This document shows positions 47,650 through 57,029 of a stretch of 64,000 nt of DNA, piece by piece. Positions within the stretch are counted from its first letter, which is position 1, and every line of letters starts with the position of its first letter. The stretch comes from JACVCK01 sp041940385 (GTDB lineage Bacteria; Planctomycetota; Phycisphaerae; Phycisphaerales; UBA1924). The stretch is taken from NCBI GenBank assembly GCA_041940385.1, contig JBGTSD010000003.1, positions 4,742 to 68,741 on the forward strand, given 5' to 3'. The notes beneath the pieces were generated by a model. That model saw nothing but the letters and a program-made list of their open reading frames with translations, was not told where the DNA came from and ran no database searches. The position numbers were made by a program, and so were the translations under genes.

Positions 47650-48614
47650 ATGGGGCGTACTCAACGTGGGACGAGGCGGCGCGGACCGGTCGGCCGGCGC
47701 GCGGGAGAAGGTCCATGCACCGAGCGACGATTCCGTTTGCCCTGACTCTGCTGGTGGTCGGCGCCTGGGCGGCGCCGTTCGACGCCGCGAGCACCGGCGC
47801 CGGCCCGCTGCGTGTACTCGAGGAGGCGGCCTCGGAGTCGCTGCCCGGCGCGGTAAGGCCACGACGGGAGGTGATCCTCGGCTCGCCCTTCGACACGCTG
47901 CTGTCCGAGGTGCGCGTGCGCGAGGGCGACACGGTGCGCGCCGGCGACGTCATCGCGGTGCTGGATGATCGCGTGGTGCGGGCGTCCCTGCGGCTGGCGG
48001 AGCAGGAGGCGGCGCGGACCGCGCGCGTCGACCGCGCCAAGGCGGCGCTCGAGGATGCGGCGTTCACGCTCTCGCGTCTCGAGGCCGCCGTCGCGTCGAG
48101 CGCGGTGTCCAGCAAGGAGCTGACGGAGGCCAGGAGTGATCACGAGATCGCGCTGGCCGATCTGCGCGAGGCGGAAGAGGCCCATCAGCAGGCGAAGATC
48201 CAGGAAGAACTGGCGCGCGCGAAGGTGGAGGAGGTCATCGTCCGGGCGCCGTTCGACGCCATCGTCATCCGGACGCACATCGAGGCCGGGGCGATCCTGT
48301 CCCCGGGCGACCCGATCGTCGAGCTGTTCTCGCTGGACGAGACCTGCGTCGATCTGCATCTTCCCGCGGCGATCGCCATGACGCTGCGCGTGGACGAGCG
48401 CATCGCGCTGCGCGTGGAGGAAGCGTCCGTGTCGGTGCGCGCGGCGCGGGTGCGGTACGTGGAGCCGCGGATCGATCCGGTGTCGCGGACGGTGCGCGTG
48501 GTGTTCGACTTCGAGCCGGGCGATCAACCGGTGATGGTGGGGGCGATCGCGAGGCCCGCGGATCGGCTGCCGGGCGAGGACCCGGCGGTGGCGGCGGCGC
48601 CGATCGGCCCGTGA
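47646..48614 (+). CDS. HlyD/RND-type periplasmic adaptor protein
   Basis: A membrane-fusion protein of 322 residues: N-terminal signal or anchor (IPFALTLLVVGAWAA), lipoyl half-motif 'SPFDTLLSEVRVREGDTVRA', a coiled-coil hairpin (about 110-190), second half 'VRAPFDAIVIRTHIEAGAIL' and a beta-barrel. The ATG at 47646 overlaps the preceding stop (ATGA). A second ATG at 47715 has GGGAG with a 7-base gap and would put the signal peptide right at the N-terminus; it is an equally good start. It is the last gene of the cluster. No ABC transporter, inner-membrane pump or TolC-like protein is encoded in the window, so its partner is elsewhere or the three adaptor-like proteins form their own conduit. 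Confidence 0.86.
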   Translation: MNGAYSTWDEAARTGRPARGRRSMHRATIPFALTLLVVGAWAAPFDAASTGAGPLRVLEEAASESLPGAVRPRREVILGSPFDTLLSEVRVREGDTVRAGDVIAVLDDRVVRASLRLAEQEAARTARVDRAKAALEDAAFTLSRLEAAVASSAVSSKELTEARSDHEIALADLREAEEAHQQAKIQEELARAKVEEVIVRAPFDAIVIRTHIEAGAILSPGDPIVELFSLDETCVDLHLPAAIAMTLRVDERIALRVEEASVSVRAARVRYVEPRIDPVSRTVRVVFDFEPGDQPVMVGAIARPADRLPGEDPAVAAAPIGP

Positions 48615-48626
48615 CGCGCCGCGCGG

Positions 48627-48653
48627 GCGAATTCCGTGCACGCTCGGATTCGC
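48627..48653 (+). terminator. hairpin after the adhesin-export cluster
   Basis: GCGAATTCCG at 48627-48636 and CGGATTCGC at 48645-48653 form a 9-bp stem with one bulged T and an 8-base loop, 12 bases after the HlyD stop. There is no T tract. The remaining 340 bases up to 48993 hold no gene I can support. Confidence 0.35.
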
Positions 48654-48993
48654 GGCAGGGTTAACCCGGCGCGCGACTCTGGGATGGCCCTCGGCAGCGG
48701 GGAATATCGGCTGTGGTGTCGGATCGCGTCTGGAAGCGTGGAAACACGCTTGCAACGGCGGTCTCTCGTCGTAGTCTGGAGCAGCGAGGATTGAGAGCCC
48801 CGGGGGCTGCGGCGTCGCCGCGGCCTGGTGTGGAGCGACGAGCGCGGGAGGCGTGCGTGTCTGTGCTGTGGCGGTCGATCTGTTTCCGGCCGACTGGGGA
48901 GGGACGCTGCGCGCCCGATGGGGGACGGGCTAGGATCGGCCCCTCTCGTGTTCCGGGATTCAATGACGCCGTTCTCGTGGGAGAGCCGGGCTG

Positions 48994-49377
48994 ATGCCAG
49001 GCCGCGAAGCCATCGCGGAGATCGAGGAGTGCCTTCGCGCCGCATCGGCCGCGTTGGTGTCGTCGGGTCCGCTGTGGTCGCGCGTTGCGCGTTCGCTCGA
49101 TGCGCTGGCGCCGCTCGCGGGCGTGGCGCCGCCAGTGACGATGGACGGCCCGGCGTGGGCGCAGCTTGACCGGGCGATGAACACGGTGTTCGGCGCGGTG
49201 GACTGGACGGACGTGGCGCCGGACGCGAGCGCGGCGCCGGCGATCGAAGCGGCGCTGCGGGCGCGCAGCGTCGATGAGCTCGAATCGCTCTCGGTCGAGC
49301 TGATGGAGTCGATGGTGGACCTGCTGCGCATCAGCGCGGCGCGCCGAGCGCTGCAGACGGGTCTGCTGCCGCCGTGA
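48994..49377 (+). CDS. small hypothetical protein
   Basis: A 127-residue, Ala-rich, probably all-helical soluble protein with no recognised family. It has no signal peptide. The ATG at 48994 has GGGAGAG about 9 bases upstream. It is isolated: 379 bp follow the HlyD gene before it, and it converges with the first dockerin gene 9 bp downstream. Its acidic helical make-up would suit a small adaptor or chaperone, but there is no evidence for that. Confidence 0.6.
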   Translation: MPGREAIAEIEECLRAASAALVSSGPLWSRVARSLDALAPLAGVAPPVTMDGPAWAQLDRAMNTVFGAVDWTDVAPDASAAPAIEAALRARSVDELESLSVELMESMVDLLRISAARRALQTGLLPP

Positions 49378-49386
49378 ACCTCGGGC

Positions 49387-51528
49387 TCACGCGCCCTGGT
49401 TGTAGACGCCGAGCAGCAGGTTGAGATCGGCGAAGTCGACGTCGCCGTCGTTGTCGAGATCCTCCGGGAGGCCGGCGCCCGTGGAGTTGTACGCGGACAA
49501 CAAAAGATTGAGGTCGGCGAAATTGACGAGGCCGTCGCCGTCGAGGTCGCCGAACACGGGGAGGTCGTCGATGTCGAGCACGGCGACGCCTTCGCTGATT
49601 GCGCTGACCCAGAGGTCTCCGTTCGCATCGAACGCGACGTCGCCGAGTTGATAGTGGGGAATCGGGGAGGTTCCGTACTGCCAGACGGACCAGTTCGTCG
49701 GCTCGTTGATGTCGCCGCGGACGATGCAGACGCCGTTCGGGAACGGCGTTGTGCTCTGGAAGTCGGAGACGCTGAACGCCAGCGTTCCATCCTGGCGCAC
49801 ATCGACGCCGCTGACCGCGTTCGCGGGCATCGGGGAGTTCGCGGCGGTGAAGAGTGTCCGTACGCCGTTTTCGACGCGCATGAGCCCGCCGGCCGTTCCG
49901 AGCCACATGACGCCCTCCTGGTCGAACGCGATGTCCGTGGCGCCTTCGAGGTCGAAGAGTCCCCAGTCCTCGCCGACCGTGGTCCACACGGCGCCGTTCC
50001 AACGATGGAGTTCGAACCATGCGGCGATCCAGACATCGCCGGCGGGATCCACCGCGACGCCGGGAAGCCCGAGCGGGGCGTAGGGCTGCACGGTGGTGTC
50101 GCGCTGCCAGACGGAGCCATCGAACCAGAACGTGGCGCCGTTCTCGCTGAACGCGAAGAGCCGGCCGGCGTGGTCCTCGGCGAAGAACGGGAAGAGCGTC
50201 ACGCCCAAGCCCGGGTTGTTCTGCCAGTTCCACATCCCGGTGATGGTGTTCGCGGAGCTGTCCCAGCGGGCGATGCCGTTGCCGCCCATCCAATGGACGC
50301 CGTTGCGCGCCTGGTAGACGGTTCCCGTGGGCTCATTGCCGGGGAACGCATAGGGCTCGGACCCGAGGTTGTGATCGCCGAAGTTGCGCCATCGATCACC
50401 ATCGAATCGCGAGGAGCCGGCCTCTCCGGTATGCAGCCAGAGGTGTCCATCACGATCGAGAGAGAAGCGATCGACGAAGTAGTCGGGCAGACCAGTGTTC
50501 CAGGTGTTGAGCGATTGGATCGTCTGTCCGGCCGTGTTTCGGGCGACGACGAGCGAGCGGGCGCCGATCCAGACCTCGTCTGATGCGGGATCGGGCGCGA
50601 TATTGAAGACGATGTCGTTCTCGACGGACCACGCCGTCCACGACTGTCCGGCGTCGCTGGTGCGGATGATCTGGCCCGCCCAGTTGCCCACGTAGAGGTC
50701 GCCGTTGTCATCGACGGCCATGGTGGTGACCGTCGTTTGCACGAACGGCGTGTTCGCGCTGGAGTACGTGGCGAAGGACTGGCCATCGTACTTGTAGAAC
50801 GTGTAGCTCAGGCCGCCGGAGATCAGCCAGAGATTCTGGTCCAGGTCGCTGGTGATGAAGTCGAACGTGCCGACGTTCGCGCCGAGCAGCGTCCATGAGG
50901 CGCCGTCGTAGCGGGCGAATCCGGACAGCGTCGCGTTCGCGATCCAGACGATGTCGTCCTTGTCCACGTGAAGGCCGGCGAGCTGGCGCCATGGGTTCTC
51001 GAACGGGATTTCCGGGACGGACCACGAACGCCATGTCGATCCGTCGAACTCGAAGAGCGCGGCGTTCTGATTCTGCACGTTGGTGTTGTTAATCCAGACG
51101 TGGCCGTCGGAGTCCAGATCGATCTCGCGGACCACGTTGTGCAGCAGCGGAGAGTTCGACGTGGTGTAGATCGTCCACTGCTCGTCCTGCACACGGGCGA
51201 GCCCGTTTCCGGTGGCGATCCAGATCACGCCGCCTGGGCCGAACTCGATGTCGTTCACGAACTCCGAGGGCAGCGGAGAATAGTTCCGCGCGAGACTGTC
51301 CCAGACCTGCGTCTCGCGATCGAGAATGCCGACGCCGCCGTCCTGCCAGAAGGGCCAGCGCGCGCCGACGTATACGAGCCCGTCCGGACCGACATCCACC
51401 GTGCGGATTTCCTCGCCGGGGATGCCCGTGTTGCCCGGCGAGCGAACGGACCACTGGCCTGTGATGGGGCCGGCGCTCGCCGCGGCGGCGAAAGCGGTCA
51501 GTGAGACGACGTGCATGAGCTTCATCAT
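49387..51528 (-). CDS. secreted beta-propeller protein with C-terminal dockerin repeats
   Basis: A 713-residue exported protein: signal peptide (MMKLMHVVSLTAFAAAASA), then many 'DxxGxxWIAxxxGLAR' units of the two-component-regulator-propeller kind, forming one or two beta-propellers. At the C-terminus are two type I dockerin calcium loops, GDLDGDGLVNFADLNLLL and DLDNDGDVDFADLNLLLG. Dockerins normally bind cohesin domains; none is encoded nearby. The ATG at 51528 has GGAG 9 bases upstream. It is one of five leftward genes sharing nearly the same dockerin ending. Confidence 0.88.
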   Translation of the reverse strand: MMKLMHVVSLTAFAAAASAGPITGQWSVRSPGNTGIPGEEIRTVDVGPDGLVYVGARWPFWQDGGVGILDRETQVWDSLARNYSPLPSEFVNDIEFGPGGVIWIATGNGLARVQDEQWTIYTTSNSPLLHNVVREIDLDSDGHVWINNTNVQNQNAALFEFDGSTWRSWSVPEIPFENPWRQLAGLHVDKDDIVWIANATLSGFARYDGASWTLLGANVGTFDFITSDLDQNLWLISGGLSYTFYKYDGQSFATYSSANTPFVQTTVTTMAVDDNGDLYVGNWAGQIIRTSDAGQSWTAWSVENDIVFNIAPDPASDEVWIGARSLVVARNTAGQTIQSLNTWNTGLPDYFVDRFSLDRDGHLWLHTGEAGSSRFDGDRWRNFGDHNLGSEPYAFPGNEPTGTVYQARNGVHWMGGNGIARWDSSANTITGMWNWQNNPGLGVTLFPFFAEDHAGRLFAFSENGATFWFDGSVWQRDTTVQPYAPLGLPGVAVDPAGDVWIAAWFELHRWNGAVWTTVGEDWGLFDLEGATDIAFDQEGVMWLGTAGGLMRVENGVRTLFTAANSPMPANAVSGVDVRQDGTLAFSVSDFQSTTPFPNGVCIVRGDINEPTNWSVWQYGTSPIPHYQLGDVAFDANGDLWVSAISEGVAVLDIDDLPVFGDLDGDGLVNFADLNLLLSAYNSTGAGLPEDLDNDGDVDFADLNLLLGVYNQGA

Positions 51529-51559
51529 GAAACTGCGCTCCAGCGAGATCGCGTTCGAT

Positions 51560-52924
51560 TCAGGCGCCCTGGTTGTAGACGCCGAGCAGCAGGTTGAGAT
51601 CGGCGAAGTCGATGTCGCCGTCGTCGTCGAGGTCGCCGGGCATGTTCTCGCCGACGGCGTTGAACGAGCCGAGCAGCAGGTTGAGGTCGGCGAAGTTCAC
51701 GAGGCCGTCGCCGTCGAGGTCGCCGAAGACGAGGCAGTTCGGCGTCAGGTGCTCGATGATGTTCTCGTAGACCTCCCAGCCGCCCTGGCCGTCGTAGATC
51801 GCCGAGTAGCCGATCGCCCATGCCTCGCCCGCAGCGCCCGCCGCGAGATTGGTGAGGCCGATGTGCGTGGCGCCGGGGCGCGGCGCGGACTGCACTTCGG
51901 CCCATGATTCGCCGTCCCAGTGCGCGAGGCGGCCGCCGTACTCGCCGAACGCGCAGGACGCCCAGATGTCGTCGGCGCTGATCGCGGCGACGGACGTCAG
52001 CGGCCCGATATCGGGACCCACGACCTCGCGCCATTCCGAGCCATTCCAGTGCAGGTAGAGCGAGACGCTGCGGGTCTGACCGTTCTCGAGGATCAGCTTC
52101 TTGCCCACCGCCCAGACATCGTCGGACGCGAGCGCGACCACATCGTCGAGGCCATCCTGCAGACTGTTCGAGCCCGGGAGCTGCGTCCAGTTCGGATGCG
52201 GCGTCCAGCTCGCGCCGTTCCAGTGGTGGATCGAAGCGCGGAAGTTCTCGGTGAGGTTCCGCCCCTCGCCCACGACCCACAGATCGTCGCTCGCGACGCC
52301 GTCGGCGCCGTCGAAACGGTTCATGCGGTTGAAGATCGGCTGGATCTGCGGCGAGGACTCGCGGAGCTCCGACCCATCCCAGTGCAACGCGATGGGGCAG
52401 GAGACGCCGCCGCCCGGCGACTCGCCCGCACCGACGACCCAGACGTCGTCGGGCGCGAAGTACACGACCTCGCTGCCCTCGCCGTTGCGCAGCGGGCTGC
52501 CGCCGTTGGGGTTCGGGATCTCGAACAGGAAGCCCTGGTGCGACTCCCAGTCCTGGCCGTCGAAGTGCGCGATGAACGGCACGGCCTGGAACGTCTGCAC
52601 GACGACGATGCCCGCGACCCAGAGGTCGTCGAGCGCGTTCGCGTGCAGCGCTCGGACTTCCCACGAATTGCTGAAGTCGAGCATGTCCGCGGCGACGACG
52701 GTCCACGCATCGCCGTCCCAGTGCATGCGCAGCAGGCCGGAATTGGACATGCGGGCGCCGACGGCGCTATCCAGGCCGAGGGACTCGATGTGGATGGGAT
52801 ACGTCTCGGCGCCCTGGAAGATCGGGTTGTCCACCACGGTCCATTCGCCGCAGGGCCCCCCGGCGATGGCGGCGGTGGAGATCGCGGCGGTGCAGGCGAT
52901 GGCGCCGTGAAGCAGGCAGGTCAT
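51560..52924 (-). CDS. secreted propeller-like protein with C-terminal dockerin repeats
   Basis: A 454-residue exported protein with a signal peptide (MTCLLHGAIACTAAISTAAIA) and repeated 'ALASDDVWAVG...HWNGSxW' units, a kelch/galactose-oxidase-like propeller pattern. It ends with two dockerin loops (GDLDGDGLVNFADLNLLLGS and DLDDDGDIDFADLNLLLG). The ATG at 52924 has AAAGGAG with a 7-base gap, the clearest ribosome site in the window. It lies 31 bp upstream of the previous gene on the same strand, so the pair may be co-transcribed. Confidence 0.88.
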   Translation of the reverse strand: MTCLLHGAIACTAAISTAAIAGGPCGEWTVVDNPIFQGAETYPIHIESLGLDSAVGARMSNSGLLRMHWDGDAWTVVAADMLDFSNSWEVRALHANALDDLWVAGIVVVQTFQAVPFIAHFDGQDWESHQGFLFEIPNPNGGSPLRNGEGSEVVYFAPDDVWVVGAGESPGGGVSCPIALHWDGSELRESSPQIQPIFNRMNRFDGADGVASDDLWVVGEGRNLTENFRASIHHWNGASWTPHPNWTQLPGSNSLQDGLDDVVALASDDVWAVGKKLILENGQTRSVSLYLHWNGSEWREVVGPDIGPLTSVAAISADDIWASCAFGEYGGRLAHWDGESWAEVQSAPRPGATHIGLTNLAAGAAGEAWAIGYSAIYDGQGGWEVYENIIEHLTPNCLVFGDLDGDGLVNFADLNLLLGSFNAVGENMPGDLDDDGDIDFADLNLLLGVYNQGA

Positions 52925-52967
52925 AGCGTTGCTCCTTTCGGTCCCCGGGCTGGGAGTCGATGGGTGG

Positions 52968-54860
52968 TCAGGCGCCCTGGTTGTAGACGTTCAGAAGAAG
53001 GTTGAGGTCGGCGAAGTCGATATCGCCGTCCTCGTCGAGGTCGCCGGGCATGTTCTCGCCGATGGCGTTGTACGACCCGAGCAGGAGATTGAGATCGGCG
53101 AAGTTCACGAAGCCGTCGCCGTCGAGATCACCGAACACCGCGGCGTCGATCGACGCGGTGATGCACGCGGAAAACTCGGACGTGCTCAACGTCGTGAGAC
53201 TCGTGGCGGTCGCGGTGATGGTGGCGCCGTCCTCGACGTAGGCGCTCAGTGTGGCGCTGAACGACGCGGCGCCGGAGGCGTTGGTGGTCGTTTGCGCTGA
53301 GCCGAGGAACGTGCGGCCCTCGCCGAAGCCGGAGGGATCGCACGCATCGCTGGCGAAGAACTCGATGCGGTAGGTCTGGCCGGCGTTCGCGGCGAGCGTG
53401 CCCGAGATCGTGATGGACGAGGAATCGCCCTCGGCCGACGCGAGCATGGGCAGCCCCACGTTCGTCACGCCGGACGCACCGACGTCGATGCCCAGCGCGC
53501 TGTGATTGCTGATGGAGTTGGCGGAGATCGTGGTGCGCTGCGCGCTGGCGACGACGGCGACGCCGAAGGTCTCGGCGTTGGCGATGATGTTGGCCTGGCC
53601 GGGCTGAAGGCCGCCGATGACGGTGTCGATGGGCGAGCCTTCTCCGGGGAACGAGCCGATGGACAGACTCGACCGGCTGACGATGGGTGTGACGCCATCG
53701 ATGGCGACGCCGATCTTGTTGCCCTGGATGGTGGTGCGCTCGCAGGCGCCGTAGATCGAAACGCCGACGCCAAAGACATCGCCGGCGTAGTGGTTGACGC
53801 CGACGCGCCGGATGCCGGAGACGACGTTGTCGCGGATGATGGTGTCGTCGGAGACGCGCACGCCGATGCCCGCCGTGCCGCGCCCGCCGGGATACATGGC
53901 CGTGCCGTCCTGCGTCGTGCCGATGAGGTTGCCCTCGACGACGGTGCCGATCGCGTACTCGACCTGCACCTGTGTGCCGAGGGGGAAGCCCTCTTCGCCG
54001 TACTTGCCGTTGTGAGCGATCCAGTTCGCCTCTTCGGGGGTTGGGCCGCCGATGCGGTTGTTCATGGGCGTGTAGTCGGGGCAGCAGTAGGCGCCCCGGA
54101 CCTGGATGCCGGCGAACGGGCTGCCGACGAGGGTGTTGCCGATGACAACGTTGTTGTGCGACGCGCCGTCGATGCGGATGCCGGCGTTGCCGGCGGAGAG
54201 GACATTGCGCTCTTCCGGGAGCGTGCCGCCGATGACGTTGCCGGTGGCGTTCGTGCCGGAGCCGAGGAAGGTCTCGATCTCGACGGCGGCGTAGAGCGGG
54301 CCGCTGATCGTGCAGCCGATCACGCGGTTGTTGGAGCCGGTGATGGTGACGCCCGAGCCGCGCTGGAGCACGCGACCCATGCCCTTGATCGTGCAGTTGT
54401 CGCCGTTCACGAAGATCGCAGCGATGCCCCACGCGTTGGGCTGGAGGCCGTACGCGCCGACTTCCCAGCCGTTCGGATTCGTGTCGCCGGTGAACGCGGT
54501 CTGGGTGGTGAAGTCGATGGTGGTGCCGTCGTCGTTCAGGGAGAACGCGCCGTCTTCGATGCGGAGCAGCGCCATCGAGGTGTCGAGCCAGAACTCGCTC
54601 TGCGGGATGGCGAAGTGAATGGTCTGCGGCCCGGGTGTGCTGTTGGCCGCGTTCACGGCTTCGCGCATCGAGACTTTGCCGTCCGGCCCCGGCAGGTTGG
54701 CGATGCCGGGCGAAGCGTCGGTGACGTCGTCGAGTGTGGTGACGGTGATGATCTCTCCGGCCGCAGAGGCGCCGACGGATGCGACGGCTGAAATCAGCCA
54801 CGCGGCGGATATCGACCGGATGGAGGGGCGGAATGCGGGCAGGGTCGGGCGGCGGGACAT
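52968..54860 (-). CDS. secreted parallel beta-helix protein with dockerin repeats (copy A)
   Basis: A 630-residue exported protein. After a basic signal peptide (about residues 1-34) comes a CSLREA-like start (VTTLDDV...KVSMREAVNAAN), then a right-handed beta-helix built of 'NVVIGNTLVG', 'GNLIGTTQDG' and 'TTIQGNKIG' type turns, an Ig-like domain with 'TYRIEFFASDACDPSGFGEG', and two dockerin loops at the C-terminus. The layout recalls polysaccharide-binding or lyase folds, but no catalytic residues can be assigned. The ATG at 54860 has GAGGAG with a 6-base gap. It is a paralogue of the next gene upstream, with the same domain order. Confidence 0.88.
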   Translation of the reverse strand: MSRRPTLPAFRPSIRSISAAWLISAVASVGASAAGEIITVTTLDDVTDASPGIANLPGPDGKVSMREAVNAANSTPGPQTIHFAIPQSEFWLDTSMALLRIEDGAFSLNDDGTTIDFTTQTAFTGDTNPNGWEVGAYGLQPNAWGIAAIFVNGDNCTIKGMGRVLQRGSGVTITGSNNRVIGCTISGPLYAAVEIETFLGSGTNATGNVIGGTLPEERNVLSAGNAGIRIDGASHNNVVIGNTLVGSPFAGIQVRGAYCCPDYTPMNNRIGGPTPEEANWIAHNGKYGEEGFPLGTQVQVEYAIGTVVEGNLIGTTQDGTAMYPGGRGTAGIGVRVSDDTIIRDNVVSGIRRVGVNHYAGDVFGVGVSIYGACERTTIQGNKIGVAIDGVTPIVSRSSLSIGSFPGEGSPIDTVIGGLQPGQANIIANAETFGVAVVASAQRTTISANSISNHSALGIDVGASGVTNVGLPMLASAEGDSSSITISGTLAANAGQTYRIEFFASDACDPSGFGEGRTFLGSAQTTTNASGAASFSATLSAYVEDGATITATATSLTTLSTSEFSACITASIDAAVFGDLDGDGFVNFADLNLLLGSYNAIGENMPGDLDEDGDIDFADLNLLLNVYNQGA

Positions 54861-55019
54861 CGTGGTCTCCTCGGGTCGGAGGGGTGATTACGGAGTCGCA
54901 GTGCGTGATCCGAGGCGCGGCGGGCGAATGCTCAGGCCGCGCGACGGAACGCTCTGCGAGCGGGCAATTGAAGGAAATGCAAAGCGGGCGCCAACGTCCG
55001 AATCCCGTGCGACGCGGGA

Positions 55020-56894
55020 TCAGTTTCCGGCGTTGTACTGGCCGAGGAGGATGTTCAGATCGGCGAAATCGACATCGCCGTCGCCGTCGAGGTCCTCGGG
55101 CATGTTCTCGCCCTGTTCGTTGTAGGCGGACAAGAGCAGATTCAGATCCGTGAAGTCGACGACGCCATCGCCGTCGATGTCGCCGAGGACGCTCGGATCG
55201 ATCGACGCGCTCACGCACGCGGAGAACTCGGAGGTGTTCCACGTCGTGGAGCTGGTCGCGGTGGCCGTGATCGGCGCGCCGTCGTCCACCTGCGCATCGA
55301 ACGTCGCGCTGAACGACGCGTCGCCGGATGCATCGGTCGAGACCTCGGTGAACCCGATGAATTCGCGTCCCTCGCCGAACCCGGACGGATCGCACGTCTC
55401 GTTCTCGAAGAACTCGATGCGGTAGACCTGGTTGGGATTGGCGGAGAGCGTGCCGGTGATCGTAATCGAGTCGCCGTCGCCGTTGGCGTCCGAAAGCATG
55501 GGCATCCCGGCGGTGGTGACGCCCGCGAAGCCGACGTCGATGCCGAGCGCGCCATTCTCGAAGATCGAGTTGCGCAGGATCGTGGTCCGCTGCGCGGACG
55601 GATGCACGGCGACGCCGAATGTCTCGCTCGTCGTGACAACGTTTCCCTCGCCGTCGCGCTCGCCGCCGATCAGCGTGTCGATGGGCGCATCCTCGCCGGA
55701 GAAGAACTCGACGGAGATGTTCGAGCGGTTCACGATGGGCGTCGTTCCGTCGGCGCCGAGTCCGAGGACGTTGCCCTGAATCGTGGTGCGCTCGCCGTTG
55801 CCCTGCACGGCGATGCCGACGCCGTAGACGTCGCCGGCATGGTGATTGACGCCGACCCTTCGGATGCCGGCGATGAGGTTGTTTCGGATCACCGTGTCGT
55901 CCGCGACGCGAACCCGGACGCCATACACGCCGTGGGCGTTGGGGAATCGCTGCAGACCGTCCTGCGTGGTCCCGATGATGTTGTTCTCGACGACCGTGCC
56001 GACGGCGTACTCCACGCGGACCTGATCGCCGACGGGGAATCCTTCTTCGCCGTACTCGCCGTTGTCGGCGATCCAGTTGGCTTCCTCCGGCGTCGGCCCG
56101 CCGATCCGATTGTTCATCGGCGTATAGGAGGCGCAGCAGAAGGCGCCGCGCACCTGGACGCCGGAGATGCGGCTGCCCACCAGCGTGTTGCCGATGACGA
56201 CGTTGTCGTACGAGGCGCCGTCGATGCGGACGCCGGCGTTGCCCGCCGAGAGGTAGTTGCGCTCTTCGGGGAGCGTTCCTCCGATGACGTTGTTGCTGGC
56301 GTTGGGGGCGCCGATCGAGGTCTCCACGATCACCGCGGCGTAGAGCGGCCCGCTGATCGTGCAGCCGATGACGCGGTTGTTGCTGCCGGAGATGGAGACG
56401 CCGTAGCCGCGCTGCAGCACGCGCCCGAGCCCCTTGATGGTGCAGTTGTCGCCTGTGACGCGGATGGCGGTGACGCCCCAGGCGTTGGGCTGCAGGCCAT
56501 AGATGCCGACCTCCCAGCCGTTCGGATTGGTGTCGCCCGTGAAGTCGGTCTGCGTGGTGAAATCGATCGTGGTGTCGTCCCCACTCAGCACGAAGGTGCT
56601 GTTCTCGAGCCGAAGAATCGCCATCGTCGTGTCGAGCCACCACTCGCTTTGCGGGATGGCGAATTCGATGGTCTGCGGACCCGGGGTGTTGTTGGCCGCG
56701 ACGATCGCCTCTCGGAACGAGATGACGTTGTCGGGTCCCGGCAGATTGGCGACGTGCTGCGGCGATTCGAAGTCCACGACGTCGTTGAGCGTGGTGACGA
56801 TGATGTCCTGAGCGAGGGCGAGTGGCGCGGCTGAGATCAGCCAAGCGGCGCACGCAACAGAATGAAATCGGTTCAATGTGGTGGGGCGTCGCAC
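55020..56894 (-). CDS. secreted parallel beta-helix protein with dockerin repeats (copy B)
   Basis: A 624-residue exported protein that aligns along its whole length with copy A (for example GLQPNAWG, IGCTISGPLYAAV, GGTLPEERN, 'NRIGGPTPEEANWI', GIRRVGVNH). So the two genes arose by tandem duplication. It has a signal peptide ending near ALAQ, a CSLREA-like SFREAIVAANN, the beta-helix, the Ig-like 'YRIEFFENETCDPSGFGEG' domain, and dockerin loops (GDIDGDGVVDFTDLNLLLSA, DLDGDGDVDFADLNILLG). The start is a GTG at 56894 with GGAGG six bases upstream. Confidence 0.88.
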   Translation of the reverse strand: MRRPTTLNRFHSVACAAWLISAAPLALAQDIIVTTLNDVVDFESPQHVANLPGPDNVISFREAIVAANNTPGPQTIEFAIPQSEWWLDTTMAILRLENSTFVLSGDDTTIDFTTQTDFTGDTNPNGWEVGIYGLQPNAWGVTAIRVTGDNCTIKGLGRVLQRGYGVSISGSNNRVIGCTISGPLYAAVIVETSIGAPNASNNVIGGTLPEERNYLSAGNAGVRIDGASYDNVVIGNTLVGSRISGVQVRGAFCCASYTPMNNRIGGPTPEEANWIADNGEYGEEGFPVGDQVRVEYAVGTVVENNIIGTTQDGLQRFPNAHGVYGVRVRVADDTVIRNNLIAGIRRVGVNHHAGDVYGVGIAVQGNGERTTIQGNVLGLGADGTTPIVNRSNISVEFFSGEDAPIDTLIGGERDGEGNVVTTSETFGVAVHPSAQRTTILRNSIFENGALGIDVGFAGVTTAGMPMLSDANGDGDSITITGTLSANPNQVYRIEFFENETCDPSGFGEGREFIGFTEVSTDASGDASFSATFDAQVDDGAPITATATSSTTWNTSEFSACVSASIDPSVLGDIDGDGVVDFTDLNLLLSAYNEQGENMPEDLDGDGDVDFADLNILLGQYNAGN

Positions 56895-57029
56895 GGCGTG
56901 CCTCCTTCATGCATCGAGGACCGGGGCGAGACGACGCTGGACGGCGTTTCGAGCGTGAATCGCGTCGCCGCCGCGTCCGTCGGTTCACCCTATGCCGCGC
57001 CATCAGCGCGCCTCAAGGCGCGCCGGACA

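Noticed and set aside
43163..48614. Classical type I (ABC) secretion operon
   Set aside because: No ATP-binding cassette protein, Walker A motif or TolC-like protein is encoded among these genes.
53128..57003. 1,291-residue minus-strand frame spanning both beta-helix genes
   Set aside because: It is a shifted frame of the two real genes, Arg/His-rich, with no signal peptide or domain.
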